Origin: DATFWC01 sp045801465
Lineage (GTDB): Bacteria > Pseudomonadota > Alphaproteobacteria > Rhizobiales > Xanthobacteraceae
DNA: 28,994 nucleotides
Assembly: GCA_045801465.1 (NCBI GenBank)
Contig: JBJMSU010000124.1
Coordinates: 1-28,994, forward strand
Reading direction: 5' to 3'
The notes beneath the pieces were generated by a model. It made no database searches. It saw only the letters and a program-made list of their open reading frames with translations, and had not been told where the DNA came from. The translations under genes and the position numbers were made by a program. Every line of letters starts with the position of its first letter. Within the stretch, counting starts at the first letter, position 1. Below are positions 1 through 7,581 of this stretch, one piece after another.

Positions 1-816
1 GAAGAACTCGTTCTCGAACTTGGTATTATTCGCCCCACGTAGACCGCTTGGTCCGCTCGGCACCCCAGCGGCGCCGCGCTGGCGCTTGTCGCCGCGACCG
101 CGTTGGCGCCGGCGAGCGCGAGGCAGAGCAGCGCGGCGGCCGCTCCAGATCGTTGCCTCGGCGCCGAGCGCGATGGCGCAAGACACGTCGGCGCCATCCA
201 TTGCCACGGCTTCATCATTGTTCTCTTCGACCTGCACCCGTTCGGCACATGCGCGACGCGACGAGTATAGCTCCCTGGCGGTCGCCCGAGAACATCGTGA
301 TATTGATGGAGATCCGCCGCCCGGCGCAGGGAAGCTTTGGGAACCATGGGAACGGATCAATTACAGGGGATGAAACCGTGGTCCCTGCCCCCTCGGGAAT
401 TTTCGCCGTTGCCTTCGGGACAGCATGGCAAGATAATAGCGTCGGGAAATGGGTGGAGTGGGGAAATGGGACGGGGACCGCGTTTGGGGACGGCGGACGA
501 ACCGGCTGCGGTCCAGCCCGGGGGCAGGAAGTCTTTCGCCGCATCGTCACCAACCGACGGCTTCGACGGCGGTCTGCACCTCGGCGAGCCTTCGCTGCGA
601 TTCGAGACGGAAACAAAGATTCGATCCACCCCGCTGCGTGACGAGAACGACACGGAATTCGACGACGTCAATCCGCATTCGAGCCTCCGCATTCCATTTA
701 TCGGTCTCTCCATTCGTTTCGCCGATCAGGTGAACGCGTGTCTGTCGCCGCCTGGCTCGCATCCTCTTCATTCGTAACCGTAGCCTCAAACGAAACATTT
801 CGCTCGGTGTTTGCAA
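1..816. other. 816-base stretch with no convincing gene
   Basis: Open frames exist on both strands, but they are arginine- and proline-rich, overlap each other and resemble no family I know, as expected for random open frames in GC-rich DNA. The first bases in frame 1 read EELVLELGIIRPT and stop at 40-42, which could be the tail of a gene beginning outside the window. The same frame then reads an alanine-rich, signal-peptide-like stretch around 79-120 without a start codon and stops at 268-270, so a decayed secreted protein is possible. The stretch 430-480 is purine-rich. The hpnI promoter should lie near the right end, but I could not pick one out. Confidence 0.5.
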
Positions 817-903
817 ATGGCCATCGGTAAGCGGGCCACTCTCATTGTCTGGCTGAGCGGGATTGCCATTTTCGTCGGTCTCACCACCGGACTTTGGTCA
901 TGA
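817..903 (+). CDS. possible 28-residue single-pass membrane peptide ahead of hpnI
   Basis: The frame opens after a TAG at 781-783, starts at ATG 817 and ends in a TGA at 901-903 that overlaps the hpnI start as ATGA. The peptide has a short basic head (MAIGKR) followed by a hydrophobic stretch long enough to cross the membrane once, and it ends in GLWS. The 4-base overlap is the same kind seen between hpnI and hpnJ, which suggests translational coupling and argues for a real small gene. Against it, no good ribosome binding site precedes ATG 817. I do not recognise a family. It could be a leader peptide, a small membrane partner of HpnI, or chance. Confidence 0.4.
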   Translation: MAIGKRATLIVWLSGIAIFVGLTTGLWS

Positions 904-2069
904 GCGGAACCTGGCAAACGATGATCCAGGACGCCCTGTGGCTCGTGTTTTTCGCGGGCGCCATGCTCGGCTGCCTGTTTATGACGGTTGCAGTGATGCT
1001 GGTTTCCTCGTTCGCGCGGAGCTGGCAGGCCGCCGGCGGTCCTGAGCCGGCGGTGACCGTCCTCGTTCCCCTGCACGGCAACGAACCCGGCCTGTTCGAC
1101 AATCTCGCCGCATTCTGCGATCAGGACTATTCGGGCGAAGTTCAGATCATCTTCGGCGTTGCCGATCCTCATGACCCGGCGATTCGTGTCGTGAGATGCC
1201 TGCAGCTCGCGTTCCCGGGACGGCAGATCGAGCTCCTCGTCAATGCCCACGCCGCCGGCTCGAACCCGAAGGTCTCGAATCTCATCGGCATGAGCTCCCG
1301 CATCCAGCACGAGACCATCGTTATCGTGGACAGCGACATTCGCGTCGGGTCCCATCATCTGCGCCGCGTCGTGAGCGCGCTCGAGCGGTTCGGCGGTGCC
1401 GTCACGTGCCCCTATTTCGGGATTTCCACAGGCAGCGTGTGGTCGCGGCTCGCGCGCTTGGGCATCGACAGTCACTTCCTGCCGGGCATCATGGTGGGAG
1501 TGCGCTTCAAGCTCGCACGACCATGCCTCGGGTCGACCATTGCGCTGAGCAGGAATTCGTTCGCCGCGATCGGCGGATTCGAAGCCGTCGCCAACTGCCT
1601 CGCCGACGACCATGCGCTCGGCGAGGCACTGCGAAAGCGCGGCGAGACCGTTTCGATGCTGCCGTTGGCGGTCGGTCACATTTGCAGCGAGGATTCCTGG
1701 CGCGAGCTGTGGCTCCACGAGGTGCGCTGGGCGTTGACCATTCGCAACATCGATCCGGTCGGCTACGCCGGGTGGGGCCTCTCGCACGCATTCCCGCTGG
1801 CATTGGCCGCCCTGTGCCTCGGGGGCGGCGTCCCGGCGCTCGCGCTCGCGGCGGCGGCGATTGCATGCCGCATCGCTTTGGTGCTCGCGGTCGAGCGCGG
1901 CTACGGCTTGCCGCCGCATCCGTATTGGCTCATTCCCGCGCGCGACCTGTTATCCTTCGCGGTCTTCATTGCCGGGTTTACGGGTCGCGCCATCAACTGG
2001 AAGGGGCGTCGCTTTCGCGTGCTGTCCGAATATGGCCCAATCCTCGAGCGGGGGTCGCCATTGCCATGA
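900..2069 (+). CDS. hpnI: HpnI, hopanoid-associated membrane glycosyltransferase
   Basis: This is a 389-residue family 2 glycosyltransferase of the HpnI type. In characterised bacteria HpnI adds N-acetylglucosamine from UDP-GlcNAc to bacteriohopanetetrol at the inner membrane. An N-terminal membrane segment spans about residues 8-35, followed by the GT-A fold starting at VTVLVPLHGNEP. The metal/nucleotide motif DSD is at D144-D146, the acidic pair ADDHA at D236-D237, and the acceptor-site motif HEVRW at 273-277. Hydrophobic C-terminal helices follow from about residue 290. The start is ATG 900, overlapping the upstream peptide's stop; the in-frame TTG at 894 is less likely. The stop overlaps the hpnJ start as ATGA, so hpnI and hpnJ are probably one operon. 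All key motifs are present. Confidence 0.9.
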   Translation: MSGTWQTMIQDALWLVFFAGAMLGCLFMTVAVMLVSSFARSWQAAGGPEPAVTVLVPLHGNEPGLFDNLAAFCDQDYSGEVQIIFGVADPHDPAIRVVRCLQLAFPGRQIELLVNAHAAGSNPKVSNLIGMSSRIQHETIVIVDSDIRVGSHHLRRVVSALERFGGAVTCPYFGISTGSVWSRLARLGIDSHFLPGIMVGVRFKLARPCLGSTIALSRNSFAAIGGFEAVANCLADDHALGEALRKRGETVSMLPLAVGHICSEDSWRELWLHEVRWALTIRNIDPVGYAGWGLSHAFPLALAALCLGGGVPALALAAAAIACRIALVLAVERGYGLPPHPYWLIPARDLLSFAVFIAGFTGRAINWKGRRFRVLSEYGPILERGSPLP

Positions 2070-3496
2070 TGAGGACGCTGTTCCTGCAAGCGCCGTCATT
2101 CGAGGGTTTCGATGGCGGGGCCGGAGCCCGCTATCAGAACCGCCGGGAGATTCGCTCATTCTGGTATCCGACTTGGCTCGCCCAGCCGGCTGCCATGGTC
2201 GAAGGCTCGAAGCTCGTCGACGCGCCGCCGCATCGTCTGACCTTCGACGACATCGCGCCGGAGGCGCGCGTCCGCGACCTCGTCGTGCTGCATACCTCGA
2301 CGCCCTCCTTCTCCTCCGACATGGAGACGGTCCGCGCCTTGAAGGAGATGAATCCGAAACTTACGATCGGACTCATCGGCGCGAAGGTCGCAGTCGACGC
2401 GGAGGGCAGCCTGCGGGCATGCGAAGCGATCGATTTCGTCGCGCGCAACGAGTTCGACGTCACCATCAAGGAAGTGGCGGAAGGCCGCGAGCTGAGCCGC
2501 GTTGCGGGGCTGTCCTATCGCACGGCCGACGGCTGCATCGCGCACAACGAGGATCGCCCCATTCTCCACGACATGGACGAGCTTCCGTTCGTCTCGCCGG
2601 TCTACCAGCGTGACCTGATCATCGAGAATTATTTCAGTGGCTACCTCCAGCACCCGTATCTGTCGTTCTACACCGGGCGCGGGTGCAAATCGCGCTGCAC
2701 GTTCTGTCTATGGCCGCAGACCGTCGGCGGCCACCGCTATCGTGTCCGCAGCGTCGGCCATGTGATCGAGGAGCTGCAGTGGGCGGCCGCAGCCTTTCCT
2801 CAGGTCAAGGAGTTCTTCTTCGACGACGACACGTTGACCGACAATCTCCCGCGGGTAGAGGAACTGGCGCGACAGATCGGCAAGCTCGGCATAACCTGGT
2901 CGTGCAACGTCAAGGGGAACGTGCCGCGCGCGACGCTGAAGGTGATGCGAGACAACGGACTGCGGCTCGTGGTCGTCGGCTACGAATCTGGCAACCAGCA
3001 GATCCTGCACAACGTCAAGAAGGGAATGCTGGTCGATGTGGCACGGCGCTTTACCAAAGACTGCCAGGAGCTTGGGATCACCATTCACGGCACGTTCATT
3101 CTCGGTTTGCCGGGAGAAACCACTGAAACGATCGAGGAGACAATCCGCTTCGCCACCGAAATCAATCCGCATACGATTCAAGTCTCGCTCGCCGCGCCCT
3201 ATCCGGGAACCTTTTTGCACCGCCAGGCGCTGGAGAATGGCTGGCTCGACGACGATGGTGGTGAATTGGTCGACGAACGGGGAAGTCAGCTTCTTCCGCT
3301 TCATTATCCGCACCTGAGCCACACCCAGATTTTCCAGTCGGTCGACGATTTCTATCGGCGGTTCTATTTCCGTGCCCCCAAGATCGCCGCCATGGTGGGC
3401 GAAATGCTGCGCAGTCCTCACATGGCGAAGCGTCGTCTGCGCGAGGGACTCGAATTCTTCCGCTTCCTGCGCGACCGGCGGGAGGCGGCGTCCTGA
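2066..3496 (+). CDS. hpnJ: HpnJ, hopanoid-associated radical SAM protein
   Basis: This 476-residue protein has an N-terminal cobalamin-binding-like domain (about 1-180) followed by a radical SAM core. The iron-sulfur motif GCKSRCTFC places the cluster cysteines at C207, C211 and C214 (CX3CX2C). Downstream, KEFFFDDDTLTDN and VVVGYESGNQQIL are typical of B12-type radical SAM enzymes. In the HpnI-HpnK-HpnJ pathway HpnJ is the last enzyme: it contracts the glucosamine ring on bacteriohopanetetrol into the cyclitol ether head group. ATG 2066 overlaps the hpnI stop, and a second ATG follows directly at 2069. The gene looks full length and undamaged, which is notable because the hpnK that should make its substrate is truncated immediately downstream. 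Confidence 0.9.
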   Translation: MMRTLFLQAPSFEGFDGGAGARYQNRREIRSFWYPTWLAQPAAMVEGSKLVDAPPHRLTFDDIAPEARVRDLVVLHTSTPSFSSDMETVRALKEMNPKLTIGLIGAKVAVDAEGSLRACEAIDFVARNEFDVTIKEVAEGRELSRVAGLSYRTADGCIAHNEDRPILHDMDELPFVSPVYQRDLIIENYFSGYLQHPYLSFYTGRGCKSRCTFCLWPQTVGGHRYRVRSVGHVIEELQWAAAAFPQVKEFFFDDDTLTDNLPRVEELARQIGKLGITWSCNVKGNVPRATLKVMRDNGLRLVVVGYESGNQQILHNVKKGMLVDVARRFTKDCQELGITIHGTFILGLPGETTETIEETIRFATEINPHTIQVSLAAPYPGTFLHRQALENGWLDDDGGELVDERGSQLLPLHYPHLSHTQIFQSVDDFYRRFYFRAPKIAAMVGEMLRSPHMAKRRLREGLEFFRFLRDRREAAS

Positions 3497-3678
3497 AGCC
3501 GGTCGTCATTACGGCGGACGATTTGGGCTTGGCACCGGAAGTCAACGATGCCGTCGAAGCGGCATGCAGCCACGGCATCTCGACGTCGGCGAGCCTGATG
3601 GTCGCCGGCCCGGCCGCAGCGCACGACCGCGCAGGGCCGCGAGCAATTCGCAGCGTGGGAGTTCAGCGACGCAGGTAG
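3493..3678 (+). pseudogene. hpnK: hpnK remnant (5' end only), hopanoid-associated deacetylase
   Basis: Directly after hpnJ, in another frame, the DNA reads LKPVVITADDLGLAPEVN and continues to SLMVAGPAAA, which matches the start of HpnK, a YdjC-like deacetylase; the ADD is part of its metal site. HpnK removes the acetyl group from bacteriohopanetetrol-GlcNAc between the HpnI and HpnJ steps. Similarity fades after about 3630 and the frame stops at 3676-3678, about 60 codons in, against roughly 280 for an intact enzyme. No ATG, GTG or TTG stands where the protein should begin: the first codon is CTG at 3493, overlapping the hpnJ TGA. If that C was once A, the ancestral arrangement was ATGA coupling. 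The gene cannot make a working deacetylase unless an intact copy lies elsewhere. Confidence 0.75.
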
Positions 3679-3800
3679 CCGGCCTGATCGAACCAGGCGA
3701 TGGCATCGACAATACCCCTCGCCGTAGGGTCGCGAGACGTATCCAAGCTCGCGGCGTGCCTTCGCATCGACGAAATACCTGTGTCGGCGAGACACGGTGG
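3663..3800 (-). pseudogene. hpnA: hpnA remnant (3' end only, frameshifted), hopanoid-associated sugar epimerase
   Basis: Read on the minus strand, this stretch gives HRYFVDAKARRELGYVSRPY and then, after a +1 shift, GIVDAIAWFDQAGYLRR and a stop at 3665-3663. That is the usual C-terminal end of HpnA, an NAD-dependent epimerase/dehydratase-like protein of hopanoid loci, where the alignment would continue PYGEG-IVDAIAWF. The frame break falls in a run of four C on the plus strand (3715-3718), so one extra base explains it. Only about 45 codons are recognisable and similarity ends near 3800, just before the next gene. The fragment points toward the hpnK scrap, so the ancestral order was probably hpnI-hpnJ-hpnK facing hpnA, with the middle and the 5' part of hpnA lost. 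Confidence 0.65.
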
Positions 3801-3858
3801 CGGCCGGCGGAAACCTTTGCGATAACGTCGGCGCAAGCTGCGAGCCGGGGAGAGCCAC

Positions 3859-6180
3859 ATGGGTGAATTTGCGTTGGGCCAGCCGGTGTCGCGGTTCGAG
3901 GATCCGCGGCTGGTGCGGGGAGGCGGCCGGTACATCGACGATTTCGTGCTTCCCGGCATGGCCTTCGGCACCGTGCTGCGCTCGCCGCACGCGCATGCGC
4001 GCATTCGCGCGATCGACACCGGCGAGGCCAAAGCGGCGCCCGGCGTGCTCGCCGTGCTGACCGGAGCGGACTGGCAGGCTTCCGGCTTCGGCGACCTGCC
4101 GGTGCCGGGCGGCTTCAAGCGCCGCAACGGCGCGCCCATGTACCGGCCGCCCTATCCGGCGCTGGTGAGCGAGCGGGTGCGATGGGTCGGCGACTACGTT
4201 GCTTTCGTGGTGGCCGAAACGCGCGCGCAGGCGATGGATGCGGCCGAGCTGATCGAGGTCGACTACGAACCTCTGCCGGCCATCACGGCGACCGCGGACG
4301 CAGCGAAACCGGGCGCGCCGCGCGTGTGGGACGATTGCGAGGACAACATCTGCTTCGTCCAGCTCGAGGGCGACAAGGCAGCGGCCGAGGCGGCGTTCGC
4401 CCGCGCCGATCACGTCGTCAGGCATCGCTTCGTCATCAACCGCGTGACCGCCGCCACCATGGAGCCGCGCGGCTCGATCGGCCATTACGATGCGACCGAG
4501 GACCGCTACACGATCTACACCACGCTGCAGCGCGCGCATGCCTACCGCCAGGACCTCGCCCACCACGTCCTGAAGGTGCCGGAGAGCAAGATCCGCGTCG
4601 TGGCCGGTGATATCGGCGGCAGCTTCGGCATGAAGTCGGCGGTCTACAACGAGGTGGCGCTGGTGCTGCTCGCCGCCAAGCTGATCGGGCGGCCGGTGAA
4701 GTGGATTTCGACCCGCTCCGAGGCTTTTCTCGGCGACGCGCAGGCGCGCGACAACGTCACCGACGCCGAGCTTGCGCTCGACCGCGATGGCAATTTTCTC
4801 GGCCTTCGGGTGAGCTCGATCGTCAACGTCGGCGCCTATCTGCAGACCGGCATGCCGGCGTTCACCGGCAACCTCGGAACCCTGGCGGGCGTCTATCGCA
4901 CGCCGGCAATCCATGTGGACGTCACGACGGTGTTCACCCACACCAATCCGATGCGGCCCTATCGCGGCAACGGCCGCCCCGAAGCCGCGTTCGTGATCGA
5001 GCGCATGGTCGATCTCGCGGCCGACGAGCTCGGGCTCGATCCGGCGGAACTGAGGCGGCGCAACTACATTCCGCCGGGCGCGATGCCGTTCAAGACCGGG
5101 CTCACCTTCACCTACGACAGCGGCGAGTTCGAAAAGAGCATGGACATGGCACTGGAGCTTGCCGACGCGGCGAACTTCGCGGCGCGTCGGGCGGAGGCAC
5201 GCAAGCGCGGCAGGCTGCGCGGCTTGGGCGTCTCCAACACGATCGAACGCGCCGCCGCGCCCGGCTTCGAAGGCGCCGAGATCCGGTTCGACCGTTCCGG
5301 CGCCGTGACCTTGTTCTCGGGCTCGATCACCCAGGGCCAGGGACACGAGACCATTTACAAGCAGCTCGTGTGCGATCGTCTCGGCGTTGCGCCGGACGAG
5401 GTGCACTACGTCCAGGGCGATACCGATCAGGTGTTCTTCGGCGAGGGGACCGGCGGCTCGCGCACCGCGACCATCGGAAGCTCCGCGTTCCATATGGCGG
5501 TGGGCAAGATTCTGACCAAGGCACGGACCATCGCCGCGCACATGCTTGGCGTCGATGCGGAAGCGGTCAAATTCGCCGACGGCATCTTCTCGGCCGCCGG
5601 CACCAACCGCACGCTGACCGTCAAGGAGATCGCCAAGGAGGCGGCGAACCCGGCGCGCCTGCCCAAAGGCATGGAGGGCGGCCTCACGGCGACGGCGGTC
5701 TACAACGCCGATGTGGAGAACTTTCCCAACGGCTGCCACATCTGCGAGCTGGAGATCGACGAGGAGACCGGCGAGGTCGAGGTCCTGCGCTACAGCGTCG
5801 TCGACGATGTCGGCACCGTGCTCAATCCGCTGCTGCTGCACGGGCAGATCGTCGGCGGCATCGCCCAGGGCGTCGGCCAGATCCTGATGGAGGATATCCG
5901 CTTCGACGCATCGGGCCAACTCGTCAGCGGCTCGTTCATGGATTACGCCATGCCGCGCGCCGAGAACTTCGGCGCGTTCCACATCAGGAGCAATCCGGTG
6001 CCGACCAAGACCAATCCGCTCGGTGTCAAAGGCGCCGGCGAAGCCGGCTGCGTCGGCGCCATGCCGGCGGTCGCCAACGCGCTGGTCGACGCGCTCTCCG
6101 GACTCGGCATCCGCCACGTGGAGATGCCGGCTACGCCCGAGCGCCTGTGGCGCGCCATCAAGGAGGCGAAGACCGGCTGA
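3859..6180 (+). CDS. molybdenum hydroxylase large subunit (xanthine dehydrogenase / CoxL-like family)
   Basis: This 773-residue protein belongs to the molybdopterin-cytosine-dinucleotide binding subunits of the xanthine oxidase family, which hydroxylate or oxidise small organic substrates. The N-terminal a/b hammerhead domain starts at VSRFEDPRLVRGGGRYIDD. The cofactor-binding parts include GGSFGMKSAVYNE, GGSRTATIGSS and KGAGEAGCVGAMPA, in which E728 is the expected catalytic base. The loop that is AYRCSFR in true CO dehydrogenase reads PYRGNGR at 367-373, so CO oxidation is unlikely. The start has a good ribosome binding site (GGGGAG at 3847-3852). The FAD and iron-sulfur subunits that normally sit beside such genes are absent here, so partners must be encoded elsewhere or the gene is an orphan. 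The substrate cannot be told. Confidence 0.88.
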   Translation: MGEFALGQPVSRFEDPRLVRGGGRYIDDFVLPGMAFGTVLRSPHAHARIRAIDTGEAKAAPGVLAVLTGADWQASGFGDLPVPGGFKRRNGAPMYRPPYPALVSERVRWVGDYVAFVVAETRAQAMDAAELIEVDYEPLPAITATADAAKPGAPRVWDDCEDNICFVQLEGDKAAAEAAFARADHVVRHRFVINRVTAATMEPRGSIGHYDATEDRYTIYTTLQRAHAYRQDLAHHVLKVPESKIRVVAGDIGGSFGMKSAVYNEVALVLLAAKLIGRPVKWISTRSEAFLGDAQARDNVTDAELALDRDGNFLGLRVSSIVNVGAYLQTGMPAFTGNLGTLAGVYRTPAIHVDVTTVFTHTNPMRPYRGNGRPEAAFVIERMVDLAADELGLDPAELRRRNYIPPGAMPFKTGLTFTYDSGEFEKSMDMALELADAANFAARRAEARKRGRLRGLGVSNTIERAAAPGFEGAEIRFDRSGAVTLFSGSITQGQGHETIYKQLVCDRLGVAPDEVHYVQGDTDQVFFGEGTGGSRTATIGSSAFHMAVGKILTKARTIAAHMLGVDAEAVKFADGIFSAAGTNRTLTVKEIAKEAANPARLPKGMEGGLTATAVYNADVENFPNGCHICELEIDEETGEVEVLRYSVVDDVGTVLNPLLLHGQIVGGIAQGVGQILMEDIRFDASGQLVSGSFMDYAMPRAENFGAFHIRSNPVPTKTNPLGVKGAGEAGCVGAMPAVANALVDALSGLGIRHVEMPATPERLWRAIKEAKTG

Positions 6181-6223
6181 AGCACTCGCGATCAGTCGCT
6201 CCGCGAGAGCCGCATTCTCCAAT

Positions 6224-6358
6224 CCCTCCCCGAAGGGGAGGGTGGCCGAGCCAAGCGAGGCCGGGTGGGGCAAACACCAAGGTGCGATGTCGTTCGTCAG
6301 CCCCCACCCGGCCGCCGTCGCTACGCGTCGGCGGCCACCCTCCCCCTTCGGGGGAGGG
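6224..6358. repeat. paired palindromic intergenic repeat, type A
   Basis: The left part holds an 8-base hairpin (CCCTCCCC at 6224-6231, GGGGAGGG at 6235-6242) followed by gccgggtgggg. The right part holds a 9-base hairpin (6338-6346 with 6350-6358) preceded by ccccacccggc. The two parts are reverse complements of each other over about 47 bases, so the whole can fold into one large stem. It fills the gap between two genes pointing at each other and could act as a transcription end, although there is no T run. A related element is at 28913-28984. Confidence 0.75.
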
Positions 6359-6412
6359 ATAGGAGTTCGTGGCGCCTGCAGCTCACACCAACGCATGTCG
6401 GCGGATGATGCG

Positions 6413-7387
6413 TCACTCCGCCTTGATGTTGCCGGCACGGATGGCGCGAGCGTATTTGTCGTGCTGGCGGCGGATATGGGCGCGGAAATCCTCGCCGCAG
6501 GTGCCGACGATGTCGAGGCCCTGAGCGACGAGCTTCGCCGTGACGTCCGGCGCGTTGAGCGCGCTCACGAGCATGGCGGCGAGCTGCGCGATCGTCTCGT
6601 TCGGCGTCTTGGCCGGAACGACCATCCCGAAGAACGCCGATGTCTCGAAATCCTGGTAACCGGCTTCGATGAAGGTGGGCACGTCGGGGAGCGGCGCGAT
6701 GCGCCGGCGCGAGGCGACGGCGAGCGGCCTGAGCTTGCGGGCGCGGAGCTGTTCCATGACCTCGTTGTAGTTCGCCAGCACGCTGTCGACGTGATTGCCC
6801 ACCAAGGCGGTCACGGCGGGCGCGCCGCCCGGGTACGGCACATAGGTCAGGTTGATCTGCGCCGCCTGCTTGAACATCTCGCCGGCAATGTGCTGCGTCG
6901 TGGCCGGGCCCACGGCCGCGTAGGACAGTTCGCCCGGCCGCGCCCGTGCGGCGTCGACGAATTCCTTGAGCGTGCGATAGGGCGACGCCTCGTTGACCAC
7001 CAGCACCTGCGGGGAGTCGACCAGGAAGCACACCGGCTCGAAACTCGTCATCGGGTCGTAGGGCAACGAGGCGCGCACAATACCGTTGATGACGAAGGAG
7101 TTGCTCATCACCAGGAGCGTCGTGCCATCGGGCGCCGATCGCGCCACCGCATCGGTGGCGATGACGGTGCCGGCGCCCGGCCGGTTCTCCACCACGATGC
7201 GCTGGCCGCTCGCTTGCGTCGCCTGCTGACCGACGAGCCGCGCCAGGATGTCGGCGGAGCCGCCCGGCGGGAACGGCACGACGATGCGGATAGTCTTCTC
7301 GCGCAGGTCCTGCGCGCCGGCTTGGCCGAGCGGCAAGACCACACAGGCGAATGCGGTGAGCACCGATAAGCTGACGATTTTCAACAC
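6413..7387 (-). CDS. Bug/TctC-family periplasmic binding protein 1
   Basis: This 324-residue protein carries an N-terminal signal peptide ending near GQAGAQ at about residue 26, followed by the standard Bug-family opening RIVVPFPPGGSADILARLV and VENRPGAGTVIATDAV. Bug proteins bind small carboxylates or other acids in the periplasm; the best studied work with the TctAB tripartite membrane proteins. No tctA or tctB gene is in the window, so this is an orphan receptor. GTG at 7387 is chosen because GGGAG lies 5 bases upstream; the nearby ATG at 7392 is out of frame. It follows the dioxygenase gene on the same strand with a 194-base gap that holds a palindromic repeat, so co-transcription is possible but not assured. 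The ligand is unknown. Confidence 0.9.
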   Translation of the reverse strand: MLKIVSLSVLTAFACVVLPLGQAGAQDLREKTIRIVVPFPPGGSADILARLVGQQATQASGQRIVVENRPGAGTVIATDAVARSAPDGTTLLVMSNSFVINGIVRASLPYDPMTSFEPVCFLVDSPQVLVVNEASPYRTLKEFVDAARARPGELSYAAVGPATTQHIAGEMFKQAAQINLTYVPYPGGAPAVTALVGNHVDSVLANYNEVMEQLRARKLRPLAVASRRRIAPLPDVPTFIEAGYQDFETSAFFGMVVPAKTPNETIAQLAAMLVSALNAPDVTAKLVAQGLDIVGTCGEDFRAHIRRQHDKYARAIRAGNIKAE

Positions 7388-7421
7388 AGCATCTCCCGAT
7401 AACCTACGCGGCTGCTTGAAA

Positions 7422-7550
7422 TGTCATCCGGGCCGAGCGCCGTTAGGCGCGACTGCCAGGATCCAATATTCCCTTGCGTCGTCGTGGTTCCTGATGCCGG
7501 GGTACCTGGGGTCCCCGATCGGCTCGCATCGCGATCCGTCCGGGATGACA
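7422..7550. repeat. dispersed palindromic element, type B
   Basis: The element is bounded by TGTCATCCGGG at 7422-7432 and CCGGGATGACA at 7540-7550, imperfect inverted ends with 8 outer bases fully paired. The inside (ggccgagcg after the left end, gatccgt before the right) resembles the short miniature elements scattered between genes in Bradyrhizobium-like genomes; that comparison is from memory. It sits between the dioxygenase gene and the Bug gene and may separate their transcripts. Confidence 0.55.
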
Positions 7551-7581
7551 CGCGAGAAGCACAAAACTCGGCAAATTGACA

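Noticed and set aside
337..777. 146-codon frame beginning MGTMGTDQ upstream of hpnI
   Set aside because: No ribosome binding site, no recognisable family, and overlapping frames on both strands look equally plausible, so none was called.
3859..6180. Carbon monoxide dehydrogenase CoxL
   Set aside because: The diagnostic AYRCSFR loop is replaced by PYRGNGR and coxM/coxS are missing, so only the broader family name is supported.
3418..6438. Open frame of about 1000 codons on the minus strand opposite the molybdenum hydroxylase
   Set aside because: It mirrors a well-supported gene on the other strand and is rich in R, H, D and A, as GC-rich antisense frames are. Only its end near 3800 carries real signal, the hpnA remnant, and that belongs to a pseudogene.
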